Below are positions 1-8,914 of a stretch of DNA of 36,484 nucleotides, piece after piece; position 1 is the stretch's first letter; each line of letters opens with the position of its first letter. Where the stretch lies: NCBI GenBank assembly GCA_945904015.1, contig CAMDPK010000070.1:1-36484 (forward strand). The letters run 5' to 3'. The position numbers and the translations under genes are program-made. Below the pieces are notes generated by a model. The model was not told the DNA's origin. It did not search any database and saw only the letters and a list, made by a program, of their open reading frames with translations. Origin of the DNA: Candidatus Kuenenia stuttgartensis. Lineage in GTDB: Bacteria > Planctomycetota > Planctomycetia > Planctomycetales > Planctomycetaceae.

Positions 1-53
1 CGTCAGCCCCCGGACGAGATGCGAGCGATGCCGACGCAGTCCGGGGGCTGACG
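1..53. repeat. Dispersed palindrome inside the kinase gene (family of 15384-15480)
   Basis: The arms CGTCAGCCCCCGGAC (1-15) and its exact reverse complement (39-53) flank a 23-nt loop, and the right side continues with CCGCCCGGCTCGCC. The same arm sequence occurs inside the TolC-like gene at 15384-15480, where the arms are 29 nt long, so this copy probably extends left of the window. It is read through in frame by the kinase ORF. Confidence 0.85.
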
Positions 54-3032
54 CCGCCCGGCTCGCCTGATCACGACCCCGATCCCGACAATGCGCGTCT
101 GATCCAAGAGTTGGCGGCCACGCGCGAGTACTTGCAATCGCTGATCGAACAGCAAGAGGCCGCCAACGAAGAACTGCAATCCGCGAACGAAGAGGTTCAA
201 TCGGCTAACGAAGAACTGCAAAGCACCAACGAAGAGCTGGAAACCTCCAAAGAGGAAATTCAGTCGAGCAACGAAGAGCTGGCTACCGTCAATGACGAAC
301 TGCACAACCGCAACCTTGAGTTGAACCGGGGCAACAACGACCTCGTCAATCTGCTCGGCAGCATCCAGACGGCGATCGTCATGCTTGGGCCGGACCTGCG
401 CGTCCGGCGGTTCACTCCGAAGGCGGAGAAGCTGCTCAACCTGCTGCCGACCGACGTGGGCCGCCCGCTGGCCGAGATCAAACTCAACCTCGAAAACCTC
501 CCCGATCTGGAACCGCTCCTGGCGGAAGTGCTCGACACCGTCACCACCAGCGAATGCGAAGTCCAAGACCGGCACGGCCACTGGTATTCGCTGCGGCTCC
601 GTCCGTACAAAACTCTGGACAACAAGATCGACGGCGTGGTCGTGATGCTGGTCGATGTGGACGCGATGAAGCGGGCCCACACTTATACCGAGAGCATCGT
701 CGCCACGGTCCGCGAACCGCTGCTGGTGCTGGACAAGGATCTGCGCGTCCAGACCGCCAGCCGCTCGTTCTACGAGTTCTTTCTCGCCGGGCCTGAGAAC
801 ACGGTCAACCGGCCTCTGTTCGAGCTGGGTAACGGCCAATGGGACATCCCCGACTTGCGCCGGCTCTTGGAGGAGGTTGTGCCGCGCGACAATCAAGTCA
901 ACGACTTCGAGATGGAACGGGAGTTCGAACAGATCGGCCGAAAGACGATGCGGCTCAACGCCCGGCGTCTGCTCCAAGCGGCCGATCAAGACCCTCTGAT
1001 CCTGCTCGCCATCGAGGACGTCACCGAGAGCAAGCGGGCCGAGGAAGTGTTGCGACTGAGCGAGGAGCGGCTGCGGTTCATTATGGACTCGATGCCGCAG
1101 AAAATTTTCACCGCCAAGCCGAACGGTGACGTGAACTACTTCAATCCGCAGTGGGCTGAGTTCACCGGCCTGCCATCCGAGCAAATCAGGGATGCGGGTT
1201 GGACGCATTTCATTCATCCCGACGACGTGGACGAGAACGCCCGAGTCTGGCTGCGCTCGCTCGACACCGGCGAACCGCTCCAGTTCGAACACCGCTTCCG
1301 GCGTGCCGATGGCGAGTACCGCTGGCACATCAGCCGAGCGATGCCGATGCGGGACGAGGCGGGCCAGATCATCATGTGGGTCGGCTCGAACACCGACATC
1401 CATGACATCAAGCAGGCCGAAGCGGCGCTGCATGATTCCGAGTTGCGTTATCGGCGGCTCTTCGAGGCGGCCAAAGACGGCATCCTGATCCTCGACTTCA
1501 ACAGCGGGTTGATCATTGACGCCAACCCGTTCATGACCGAATTGCTGGGCTACTCGCACGAAGATTTCACCGGCAAGGAACTGTGGGAGATCGGCCTGTT
1601 CAGCGACAAGTCGGGGAACGAAGCCGCTGTGCGAGAACTGCAAGAGAACGGCTACATTCGTTACAAAAACTTGCCGCTCGAAACCAACCACGGGAAGCGG
1701 GTCGAGGTCGAAGTGGTCGCCAACGCCTACGAGGAGGACCACCACAGCGTCATCCAGTGCAACATTCGCGACATCACCGAACGCAGCCGCTTGCAAAAGC
1801 AATTGCAGGAGCAAGCGGCCGAGTTGGCGGACCTGTACCTCCGCAAGGACGAGTTCCTGGCAATGCTTAGTCACGAGCTGCGCAGTCCCCTCGCTCCCAT
1901 GTCCAACGCCGTGCAACTGCTAGGTCTCCAGCCGGAGGGCGAGAACGAGATCCAGCAGCAAGCTCGCGGCATCATCGAACGTCAAATGGGACAACTGCAG
2001 CATCTCGTCGATGACCTGCTCGAAGTCTCCCGCTTCACGACTGGACGAGTTCAGCTTCGCCGAGAACGAGTCGCCGTGAGCAGCATCGTGGAACTTGCGG
2101 TGGAGACCGTTCGCCCGCTGATCGTGCAACACCGGCACGAACTCACGGTGTCGGTACCGCCGGAACCAATCTGGCTGCACGCCGATGCTTCCCGGCTGGA
2201 ACAAGTGGTGACGAACTTGCTCACTAACGCCGCCAAGTACACCGAAGACGGCGGCCACATCGAATTAGTGGTGAGTGGTGAGTGGAGAGTGGCGAGTGGA
2301 GAACTGGAAGAGTTCGAACACGCCACTCCCGCTTCTCTTCTCGCCACTCACCACTCGCCACTCGCCACTCCTTGGGTCGTCATCCGCGTACGCGACACCG
2401 GTGTTGGCATCGCCCCGGAACTACTCCCGCACATCTTCGACCTGTTCACACAGGGAGAACGATCGTTGGACCGCTCACAAGGCGGGTTGGGCATCGGACT
2501 GGCTTTGGTGCAGCGGCTCACGGAACTGCACGGAGGAAAAGTTGAGGCCAACAGTGTTTTGGGGCAAGGAAGCGAGTTCGTCTTGCGACTGCCGGTGGCA
2601 CCGACTGACACACCGTCTTCGCCTGCGTCGGTCACAGAAACCGGCCTGTGGACCACACACCCGTTGCGAGTGCTGGTGGTGGATGACAACGTGGATGCGG
2701 CTCAGACATTGGGGATGCTGCTGCGCGCGTCGGGGCATGATGTGCGGACGGCTCACGACGGGCCGACAGCCGTGCAAGCGGCCAGCGATTACCGACCGGA
2801 CGTGGTGTTGTTGGACATCGGCTTGCCCGGCCTGGACGGCTACGAGGTCGCGAAGCGAATTCGCCAGCATCCAGATCTCAAGGACGTCATGCTGGTCGCG
2901 TTGACGGGTTATGGTCAGGAGGCAGACCGCCAAACGTCACTGGAAGCAGGCTTCAATCACCACTTGGTCAAGCCCGCTCGTTTAGATCAGTTGCAGAAAA
3001 TCCTGGCGACTGTTTCGGAGAAGGTAAGTTGA
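3..3032 (+). CDS. CheB/CheR-type PAS hybrid sensor histidine kinase, 5' end outside window
   Basis: The frame is open back to the window edge, so the TTG at 111 (used for numbering) is not the true start. Residues about 1-65 are a coiled coil of repeated NEEL units, the linker that normally follows the CheR methyltransferase domain in CheB-CheR-PAS proteins. The CheB/CheR part, if present, is upstream. Four PAS-like domains follow (about 75-190, 195-310, 318-437, 444-560), then HisKA with LSHELRSP (phospho-accepting His588), a HATPase domain with N box NAAKYTEDGG and G boxes DTGVGIAP and GLGIGLAL, and a C-terminal receiver with acceptor Asp902 in LLDIGLPG. It should autophosphorylate and pass phosphate to its own receiver. 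The ligand cannot be told. A palindrome inserts about 35 extra in-frame residues between the N and G1 boxes (about 720-755). The next gene is 350 nt away, so no operon is evident. Confidence 0.9.
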   Translation, partial: SAPGRDASDADAVRGLTPPGSPDHDPDPDNARLIQELAATREYLQSLIEQQEAANEELQSANEEVQSANEELQSTNEELETSKEEIQSSNEELATVNDELHNRNLELNRGNNDLVNLLGSIQTAIVMLGPDLRVRRFTPKAEKLLNLLPTDVGRPLAEIKLNLENLPDLEPLLAEVLDTVTTSECEVQDRHGHWYSLRLRPYKTLDNKIDGVVVMLVDVDAMKRAHTYTESIVATVREPLLVLDKDLRVQTASRSFYEFFLAGPENTVNRPLFELGNGQWDIPDLRRLLEEVVPRDNQVNDFEMEREFEQIGRKTMRLNARRLLQAADQDPLILLAIEDVTESKRAEEVLRLSEERLRFIMDSMPQKIFTAKPNGDVNYFNPQWAEFTGLPSEQIRDAGWTHFIHPDDVDENARVWLRSLDTGEPLQFEHRFRRADGEYRWHISRAMPMRDEAGQIIMWVGSNTDIHDIKQAEAALHDSELRYRRLFEAAKDGILILDFNSGLIIDANPFMTELLGYSHEDFTGKELWEIGLFSDKSGNEAAVRELQENGYIRYKNLPLETNHGKRVEVEVVANAYEEDHHSVIQCNIRDITERSRLQKQLQEQAAELADLYLRKDEFLAMLSHELRSPLAPMSNAVQLLGLQPEGENEIQQQARGIIERQMGQLQHLVDDLLEVSRFTTGRVQLRRERVAVSSIVELAVETVRPLIVQHRHELTVSVPPEPIWLHADASRLEQVVTNLLTNAAKYTEDGGHIELVVSGEWRVASGELEEFEHATPASLLATHHSPLATPWVVIRVRDTGVGIAPELLPHIFDLFTQGERSLDRSQGGLGIGLALVQRLTELHGGKVEANSVLGQGSEFVLRLPVAPTDTPSSPASVTETGLWTTHPLRVLVVDDNVDAAQTLGMLLRASGHDVRTAHDGPTAVQAASDYRPDVVLLDIGLPGLDGYEVAKRIRQHPDLKDVMLVALTGYGQEADRQTSLEAGFNHHLVKPARLDQLQKILATVSEKVS
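2267..2371. repeat. Degenerate GTGGAGAGTGG-type palindrome in frame in the kinase ATPase domain
   Basis: A left arm made of repeated GAGTGG/GAGAGTGGCGAGTGG units (about 2267-2301) is complemented by CTCGCCACTCACCACTCG-type units (about 2338-2371). It is translated as an in-frame insert between the N and G1 boxes of the HATPase domain, a region that tolerates loops in this fold. The insert itself has no recognisable protein function. Confidence 0.8.
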
Positions 3033-3042
3033 AGAGCAGGTA

Positions 3043-3107
3043 GCACGACGCGCAAGCGAGTGATTTTGATAGTGAATGATGTTGGACCACTCGCTTGCGC
3101 GTCGTGC
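3043..3107. repeat. Perfect 20-bp inverted repeat after the kinase gene
   Basis: GCACGACGCGCAAGCGAGTG (3043-3062) is perfectly complemented at 3088-3107 across a 25-nt loop. It lies 11 nt past the kinase stop and could end transcription, but there is no T-run. Related arms occur at 15151-15203 and as a single arm at 36145-36164, so it belongs to a dispersed family. Confidence 0.85.
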
Positions 3108-3160
3108 TGGTGGCGCAAGGCGAAACAAAATCAGAGATCATCAAACTTGAAAGCCCCCGA

Positions 3161-3189
3161 CTTACTTCTCCCGTTCCGAACGGTATGAT
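3161..3189 (+). promoter_or_regulatory. Candidate promoter of leader copy A
   Basis: TATGAT (3184-3189) is a good -10 box. CTTACT lies 17 nt upstream and is a poor -35, suggesting activator dependence. CATCAAACT at 3139-3147 recurs at the same 13-nt spacing from CTTACT in copy C (30422-30430) but not in copy B. The predicted start is near 3196. Confidence 0.5.
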
Positions 3190-3305
3190 GCTCGCCGCTA
3201 CGGAGCCTGTGTCAGTTCGGAATCAGCTCCGTCGGATCATTGAATTGAATTTCGGATGACTCCTTGAAAGGCAACCCGGCCGTGCCGGGGGGCTGGTTGA
3301 AGAGT

Positions 3306-3356
3306 AAGCCGACGTGGTCGAAGCCCTCGGGGGATTCGACCACGTCGGCTTTTTTT
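3306..3356 (+). terminator. Intrinsic terminator of leader copy A
   Basis: The arms 3306-3322 and 3334-3351 (AAGCCGACGTGGTCGAA and its complement) pair perfectly around a short loop and are followed by seven T. The stem lies upstream of the ATPase start, as in attenuators or at the end of a small RNA. Confidence 0.9.
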
Positions 3357-3381
3357 GTTTCGTCGAGGCGGCAGTCTTTGG

Positions 3382-6219
3382 ATGAAGGAATCGATTGTGT
3401 CAACGGACGTGATGACGAAGAATCGGCCAGTACGCACGCAGTCGAGTGACGGGCGTGGCTCTCCGCCGCAGACGGCAGCGTGGCACATGCTCCCGGTGGC
3501 TGAGGCCGTCGAGCGGCAGCAGAGTGATGTTGCGCAGGGGCTGACTCAGGCCGAGGCGGCTCGGAGACTCGTGCAGTTTGGTCCCAATGCGTTGGCTCAG
3601 GCGCGTCAGCGTTCGACTCTGTCCATCTTTGTGGTTCAGTTCCAGAGCCTCATTGTGGCTTTGCTGGTTGGGGCGACGGCGATCGCTTTTGCCTTGGGCG
3701 AAAACATTGAAGCGATTGCGATCCTGGTGGTCATCGTCCTGAATGCCGCTATCGGTTTCTTCACCGAATGGAAGGCGGCGCAGGCGCTGTCCGCATTGCA
3801 AAAACAGGCGGTGCGGGTCGCTCATGTGATCCGCGATGGCGTGCAGAGCGAGATTCCCGCGGTCGAGTTGGTGCCGGGCGATCTGATCGTCCTGGCTGCC
3901 GGGGCACGAGTTCCCGCTGATGGACGCATCGTCGAATGTGTCCGATTGCAAATTGAAGAATCGGCACTGACTGGTGAGTCAAACGCGGTTACCAAGACAG
4001 CCGATCCGCTTCCCGACGAGGATGCGGCACTTGGTGACCGTCTTAATATGGCCGTCCTGGGCACGACGATCACGGACGGCCGAGGCCGATTGCTGGTGAC
4101 GGACACCGGCGCGCAAACCGAGGTCGGCAAGATCGGCATCCTGATTGATGAGGCGACCACTCGCGCCACTCCGTTGGAGCAAAAGCTGGCGCAGCTCAGT
4201 CGTCTGCTGATCGTGATTGTGTTGGCGCTGTGTGCCGTCATTGTCGTGGCGGGCTGGTTGCGCGGCGTGACTGACTTCTGGCACATGCTGGAGATCGGCG
4301 TCTCTCTGGCGATCGCCGCAGTGCCGGAAGGTCTGCCCGCTGTGGCCACCATGACGCTGGCGCTGGGAATGCAACGGATGGCTCGGATGCGTGCGCTCGT
4401 CCGCCGACTTCCCGCTGTCGAGACACTGGGTTCCACCACCGTCATCTGCACCGACAAGACCGGGACACTGACGAAGAACGAAATGACCGCGTGCGTCTTC
4501 ATGCTGGACCAACGCCGCGTTGAAGTGACCGGCACGGGATACGCGCCGGTGGGCAAGTTTCAAGACGGCGACAAGCCTGTGGATCCGCGCGCTGACGAAC
4601 ATCTTGCTCTGGCGCTGCGCATCGGCATGTTGTGCAACGATGCCAAAGTGGAACGCGCCGATGGCCACGAAACCGTGCTGGGCGATCCCACCGAAGCGGC
4701 CTTGATCGTCGCGGCGGAAAAGGCCGGGATGAACCCAGCCGACTTGGCTCCCGAATTTCCGCGACTCAGCGAAGTCCCGTTCGACAGTACCAGCAAGCGC
4801 ATGGTGACGGTGCATCGCTCGCCGCAGGGTCCGACGCTGGCGTTCGTCAAAGGTGCGCCGGCGACAGTGATCGCGTCGAGCAGTTCACAGTTCCGAGCCA
4901 CGGGAGTGACGCCCCTCACGGACGATGACCGCCGGCGCTGGGACGAGACGAACGAAAAGTTGGCCGGTGCGGCGCTGCGCGTGCTTGGCCTGGCGTATCG
5001 CGAATTGCCGGAGGGCTACACCGAGCCCGACTTCGATCGCGAGTTGACCTTCGTCGGCTTGGTCGGCATGAGCGACCCGCTGCGCGACGAGGCGAAAGCG
5101 GCCATCACCACTTGTCGCGAGGCGGGCATTCGGACCGTGATGATCACCGGCGACCAGCAGACGACGGCTGCCGAGATCGCGCGGCAACTGGGGCTTGATC
5201 GCAATCTTGAAGGCGGGCCGTTAGTCACCGTTCACGGTCGCGAGCTGACCGACCTGGACGCTGAAGGCTGGAAGCGGATTGTGGCCGACGCCGCCGTGTT
5301 TGCCCGCGTCTCTCCCGAGCACAAGCTGCGAATCGTCGAAGCGCTGCAACAACAGGGTCACATCGTCGCCATGACGGGTGACGGAGTGAACGACGCTCCG
5401 GCCATGAAGAAGGCGGACATCGGTATCGCGATGGGCATCAAGGGGACCGAAGTCGCCAAAGAAAACGCCGACATGGTGGTCACCGACGATAACTTCGCCA
5501 GCATCGTCGGGGCCGTCGAGCAGGGGCGGATCATCTACGGGAACATTCTTCGGTTCCTGCATTACCTGCTGTCGTGCAACATCTCAGAAATCCTCACCGT
5601 GTTCGTCGCCCTGATGATTGGCTGGCCGCTGCCGCTGGTGGCGCTGCAGATTTTGTGGCTCAATTTGATTACCGACATCTTCCCTGCCTTCGCTCTCGCG
5701 TTGGAGCCGTCGGCACCGGACGTGATGAATCGCCCGCCACGCGATCCGCAGGAGTCTCTGCTCACTCCCCGTTTCGTCGGCCTGATTGTCTGGCAGGGAG
5801 TGCTGCTCACCGGAGTCACTCTCTTTGCCTTTGCCATCGGCATGCACTGGCACGGGACCGACGGCGAGGGCTTGCGACAGGCAACCACGATGGCCTTCAT
5901 GACGCTGGCTCTGGCTCAGGTCTTCCACGCCTTTAACGCGCGTTCGCAGAGACGATCAGCATTCACCAGCCGGCTGTTCACGAACGGCTGGCTCTGGGCG
6001 GCGACGGGGATGTGCCTGATCCTTCAAGCCGCCGCGGTGTACCTGCCGCTCTTGCAGAAGGTGCTTCATACTGTCCCGCCGACGGTCTCGGACTGGGGAG
6101 TAATTGCTGCTTGTTCTTTGCTGCCCGTGCTCGTGGTGGAGTTGGTCAAAGTGATCCAGCGAGTCGCGTTAGGCGTCCATCCATCATCAACCGGAACGCG
6201 TCATACTGAGCACGAGTAA
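3382..6219 (+). CDS. P2-type cation-transporting ATPase (calcium-ATPase-like)
   Basis: A full-length P2-type ATPase of 945 residues: N-terminal cation-ATPase domain, actuator with LTGES, PEGLP in M4 (315-319, Glu316), phosphorylated Asp358 in DKTGTLT, hinge TGDGVNDAP, and M6 N761-x-x-T764-D765. PEGLP plus NxxTD is the arrangement of the SERCA-type calcium site, so calcium export is the best guess; sodium, potassium or manganese is not excluded. The ATG at 3382 was chosen because the in-frame TTG at 3355 lies inside the terminator T-run; a weak GAGGCGG precedes it. ATG 3412 is an alternative. The gene follows leader copy A by 25 nt, so it is the first gene to be affected by that element. Phosphoketolase follows 272 nt later. 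Confidence 0.9.
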   Translation: MKESIVSTDVMTKNRPVRTQSSDGRGSPPQTAAWHMLPVAEAVERQQSDVAQGLTQAEAARRLVQFGPNALAQARQRSTLSIFVVQFQSLIVALLVGATAIAFALGENIEAIAILVVIVLNAAIGFFTEWKAAQALSALQKQAVRVAHVIRDGVQSEIPAVELVPGDLIVLAAGARVPADGRIVECVRLQIEESALTGESNAVTKTADPLPDEDAALGDRLNMAVLGTTITDGRGRLLVTDTGAQTEVGKIGILIDEATTRATPLEQKLAQLSRLLIVIVLALCAVIVVAGWLRGVTDFWHMLEIGVSLAIAAVPEGLPAVATMTLALGMQRMARMRALVRRLPAVETLGSTTVICTDKTGTLTKNEMTACVFMLDQRRVEVTGTGYAPVGKFQDGDKPVDPRADEHLALALRIGMLCNDAKVERADGHETVLGDPTEAALIVAAEKAGMNPADLAPEFPRLSEVPFDSTSKRMVTVHRSPQGPTLAFVKGAPATVIASSSSQFRATGVTPLTDDDRRRWDETNEKLAGAALRVLGLAYRELPEGYTEPDFDRELTFVGLVGMSDPLRDEAKAAITTCREAGIRTVMITGDQQTTAAEIARQLGLDRNLEGGPLVTVHGRELTDLDAEGWKRIVADAAVFARVSPEHKLRIVEALQQQGHIVAMTGDGVNDAPAMKKADIGIAMGIKGTEVAKENADMVVTDDNFASIVGAVEQGRIIYGNILRFLHYLLSCNISEILTVFVALMIGWPLPLVALQILWLNLITDIFPAFALALEPSAPDVMNRPPRDPQESLLTPRFVGLIVWQGVLLTGVTLFAFAIGMHWHGTDGEGLRQATTMAFMTLALAQVFHAFNARSQRRSAFTSRLFTNGWLWAATGMCLILQAAAVYLPLLQKVLHTVPPTVSDWGVIAACSLLPVLVVELVKVIQRVALGVHPSSTGTRHTEHE

Positions 6220-6317
6220 GGTTGGCACAAACCCCACCGAGCTTGTCTCATTGGACTCTACACCACTTACTGATCGAGACTCAGATCGCTGTCTTGCTTG
6301 TGCAAGAGCCAACTCTT

Positions 6318-6417
6318 CCCGATTCGCTGTCTCTCTCAATTCGCTGTCGAAACCTGTCCTGATTGCGGGTCCGACGACAAGTCATCGACAGCGAATTGAG
6401 AGAGACAGCGAATCGGG
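6318..6417. repeat. Perfect 33-bp inverted repeat between ATPase and phosphoketolase genes
   Basis: The arm 6318-6350 starting CCCGATTCGCTGTCTCTC is perfectly complemented by 6385-6417 across a 34-nt loop. It is the only structure in the 272-nt gap. It has no T-run, so it reads better as a dispersed repeat or processing hairpin than as a terminator. Confidence 0.85.
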
Positions 6418-6491
6418 ATCTTTGCAAACCGGACGCTATCGCGTTCCGGCTGATTCATAAGGTCAGTTCGTAAGGAAGAAAAATCGATTTC

Positions 6492-8912
6492 ATGACTGCT
6501 ACTCTCTCCGCTGAACTGCTGCGAAAAATGGATGCCTACTGGCGAGCCGCGAACTATTTGTCGGTCGGACAGATTTATCTGCTCGACAACCCGCTGCTGC
6601 GCGAGCCGCTCAAGCTGGAGCATGTGAAGCCTCGGCTTGTGGGGCACTGGGGGACGACGCCGGGATTGAATTTCATCTACGTGCATCTGAACCGAGTCAT
6701 CCAGGAGCATGACCTCAACGTGCTCTATGTCACCGGTCCTGGTCACGGTGGACCGGGCCTCGTTGCCAACACATATCTCGAAGGCACCTACACTGAGATT
6801 TATCACGACATCTCGCAGGACGAAGCGGGGATGCAGCGGCTGTTCAAGCAGTTCTCGTTTCCCGGCGGCATCCCCAGCCATGTCGCGCCGGAAACGCCCG
6901 GCTCGATTCACGAAGGGGGCGAACTCGGCTATGCCCTGTCGCACGCTTTCGGAGCGGTGTTCGATAACCCCGACCTGATCGTCGCCTGCGTGGTCGGTGA
7001 CGGAGAGGCAGAGACCGGGCCACTCGCGACCAGTTGGCACTCGAACAAATTCCTCAATCCCGTGCATGACGGCGCGGTGCTGCCGATCTTGCACTTGAAC
7101 GGCTACAAAATTGCTGGCCCGACGGTGCTCGCGCGCATCAGCCATGAAGAACTGGAGCAACTCTTTCGCGGTTACGGCTACACGCCGTACTTCGTCGAAG
7201 GGGATGACCCGCAGGCGATGCACCAGCTCATGGCCGAAACGCTCGACAAAGTCTTTGCTGAGATTCGGCTGATTCAACAAGACGCCCGAAACGTAGCCGG
7301 CTCTCGCCGAGAGCCGTTTCCCGCTCTCGGCGAGAGCGGGCTACGTTCGAGCGGCCCACAATTCAAACGCCCGCGTTGGCCGATGATCGTCTTGCGAACT
7401 CCCAAAGGTTGGACCGGGCCGAAGGAAGTGGATGGCAAGCAGGTCGTCGGCACCGTCCGTTCGCATCAAGTGCCGATGGGCGAGATGTCACATCCGAACC
7501 ACGTTCGCATCCTCGAAGAGTGGATGAAGAGCTATCGCCCGGAGGAACTGTTCGACGCGGCTGGCAAACTGAACGCCGAACTGGCGGAACTGGCTCCGCG
7601 CGGAACGCGACGCATGGGAGCGAACCCGCACGCGAACGGCGGCGAGTTGCTCCAAGACCTGCGCCTGCCGAATTTCCGCGACTATGCCGTCGAGGTGGCT
7701 CAACCCGGAGCAATCGACGCCGAGTCCACGCGGTTTCAAGGTCAGTTCATTCGGGATGTGCTCAAGCTCAACGCCGATGAAAAAAACTTCCGAGTCTTCA
7801 GCCCCGACGAGACGTCCTCCAACCGTTGGAACGCCGTCTTTGAAGTCACCGACCGAGCGACCACGGCGGACATCCTCCCTGGTGATGATCACCTCGCGCC
7901 CGACGGCCGCGTCATGGAAATGCTCAGCGAGCATCAGTGCCAAGGCTGGCTCGAAGGTTATCTGCTCACCGGCCGGCATGGGTTCTTCTCGTGCTATGAA
8001 GCCTTCATTCACATCATCGACTCGATGTTCAACCAACACGCCAAGTGGCTGAAGGTCACGCGGCAGATTCCGTGGCGGCGGCCGATCGCATCGCTCAACT
8101 ATTTGCTCAGTTCGCATGTCTGGCGGCAGGATCACAACGGATTCAGTCATCAAGACCCCGGCTTCATCGACCACGTCGTCAACAAGAAGGCCGAGATCAT
8201 TCGCGTCTACCTTCCGCCCGATGCCAACACGCTCCTGTGCGTGACCGACCATTGCCTGCGCAGCCGCCACTACGTCAACGTCATCGTGGCTGGGAAGCAA
8301 CCGGCTCCGCAGTGGCTGAACATGGACCAGGCGATCAAGCACTGCTCCGCCGGCATCGGCATCTGGGAGTGGGCCAGCAACGACAAGGGAGGCGAGCCGG
8401 ACGTCGTCATGGCGTGTTGCGGTGATGTGCCGACGCTGGAAACGCTCGCCGCCGTGGAACTGCTGCGTGGGTTCTTTCCCGACCTGAAGGTGCGAGTCAT
8501 CAACGTGGTGAACCTGATGAAGCTGCAACCTCCCCGCGAGCACCCGCATGGCCTGAGCGACCCTGACTTCGACTCGCTCTTCACAACCAACAAGCCGATC
8601 CTCTTCGCGTTCCACGGCTATCCCTGGCTGATTCATCGGCTCACCTACCGTCGGACCAATCACGAGAACTTGCACGTCCGGGGCTACAAGGAAGAAGGGA
8701 CGACAACGACACCTTTTGACATGGTGGTCCTGAACGATCTCGACCGCTTCCGTCTCGTCTCCGACGTGATCGACCGCGTGCCGAGCTTGGGAGCGCAAGC
8801 CGCCTACGCCAAGCAGGCGATTCGCGACAAGCTGATCGAACACAAGCAGTACATCACCGAGCATGGCGAGGACATGCCTGAGATTCGCGACTGGAAATGG
8901 CAGGGGACGTAG
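6492..8912 (+). CDS. xfp: Xylulose-5-phosphate/fructose-6-phosphate phosphoketolase
   Basis: A thiamine-diphosphate enzyme that splits xylulose 5-phosphate (and often fructose 6-phosphate) with phosphate to acetyl phosphate and a shorter sugar phosphate in the cytosol. The 806 residues match the family length. Visible marks are [10 protein letters not shown], the signature [14 protein letters not shown], the ThDP/Mg motif GDGEAETG (169-176), and the second signature [13 protein letters not shown] (546-558). An in-frame palindrome (7290-7347) adds about 20 residues near 267-285 in a linker before [10 protein letters not shown], probably a surface loop. The ATG at 6492 begins the conserved N-terminus; AAGGAAG lies about 15 nt upstream. 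The acetate kinase start is 2 nt past the stop, so the pair is one operon turning sugar phosphate into acetate and ATP. Confidence 0.96.
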   Translation: MTATLSAELLRKMDAYWRAANYLSVGQIYLLDNPLLREPLKLEHVKPRLVGHWGTTPGLNFIYVHLNRVIQEHDLNVLYVTGPGHGGPGLVANTYLEGTYTEIYHDISQDEAGMQRLFKQFSFPGGIPSHVAPETPGSIHEGGELGYALSHAFGAVFDNPDLIVACVVGDGEAETGPLATSWHSNKFLNPVHDGAVLPILHLNGYKIAGPTVLARISHEELEQLFRGYGYTPYFVEGDDPQAMHQLMAETLDKVFAEIRLIQQDARNVAGSRREPFPALGESGLRSSGPQFKRPRWPMIVLRTPKGWTGPKEVDGKQVVGTVRSHQVPMGEMSHPNHVRILEEWMKSYRPEELFDAAGKLNAELAELAPRGTRRMGANPHANGGELLQDLRLPNFRDYAVEVAQPGAIDAESTRFQGQFIRDVLKLNADEKNFRVFSPDETSSNRWNAVFEVTDRATTADILPGDDHLAPDGRVMEMLSEHQCQGWLEGYLLTGRHGFFSCYEAFIHIIDSMFNQHAKWLKVTRQIPWRRPIASLNYLLSSHVWRQDHNGFSHQDPGFIDHVVNKKAEIIRVYLPPDANTLLCVTDHCLRSRHYVNVIVAGKQPAPQWLNMDQAIKHCSAGIGIWEWASNDKGGEPDVVMACCGDVPTLETLAAVELLRGFFPDLKVRVINVVNLMKLQPPREHPHGLSDPDFDSLFTTNKPILFAFHGYPWLIHRLTYRRTNHENLHVRGYKEEGTTTTPFDMVVLNDLDRFRLVSDVIDRVPSLGAQAAYAKQAIRDKLIEHKQYITEHGEDMPEIRDWKWQGT
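7290..7347. repeat. 25-bp palindrome inserted in frame in phosphoketolase
   Basis: The arms 7290-7314 and 7323-7347 (AACGTAGCC then GCTCTCGCCGAGAGC) pair with one mismatch around an 8-nt loop. The ORF stays open and reads residues not expected in phosphoketolases at this point. Confidence 0.9.
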
Positions 8913-8914
8913 CC

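Larger units (their letters stand above)
3158..3357 (+). ncRNA. Leader module, copy A (structured RNA ending in an intrinsic terminator)
   Basis: Near-identical modules lie at 18937-19139 and 30440-30639. In order this copy has a -10-like TATGAT; hairpin P1 (3200-3206 with 3226-3232); a conserved tract with TTTCGGATGACT; a GC hairpin CCCGGC-CGT-GCCGGG (3275-3289) within AACC/GGTT; and a 17-bp terminator stem with a T-run. P1 co-varies across copies: its second pair is C-G here, T-G in B and T-A in C, and its inner pair is G-C in A and B but A-T in C. GTCGG at 3231-3235 could pair with CCGAC in the 5' terminator arm, a possible antiterminator. The P-type ATPase starts 25 nt after the T-run. 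A cis attenuator and a separate small RNA are both possible. I do not recognise a known class. Confidence 0.7.

Noticed and set aside
3-1916. 637-codon minus-strand ORF opposite the kinase gene
   Set aside because: It mirrors the sense coil repeats and PAS domains and contains no recognisable domain; it is a GC-rich antisense shadow.
3158-3357. Leader module as a c-di-GMP, manganese (yybP-ykoY), fluoride or NiCo riboswitch
   Set aside because: GGCAACC and GAAAGG words recall parts of some classes, but the conserved cores and junctions I know for these are absent.
3355-3381. N-terminal extension of the cation ATPase from TTG 3355
   Set aside because: The codon lies in the terminator T-run and the added residues are not part of the family; ATG 3382 is preferred.
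3264-3449. ORF through leader copy A with a conserved LKGNPAVPGGWLKS reading
   Set aside because: Copy C has an in-frame stop shortly after this stretch and copies A and B diverge after it; conservation is better explained by RNA structure.
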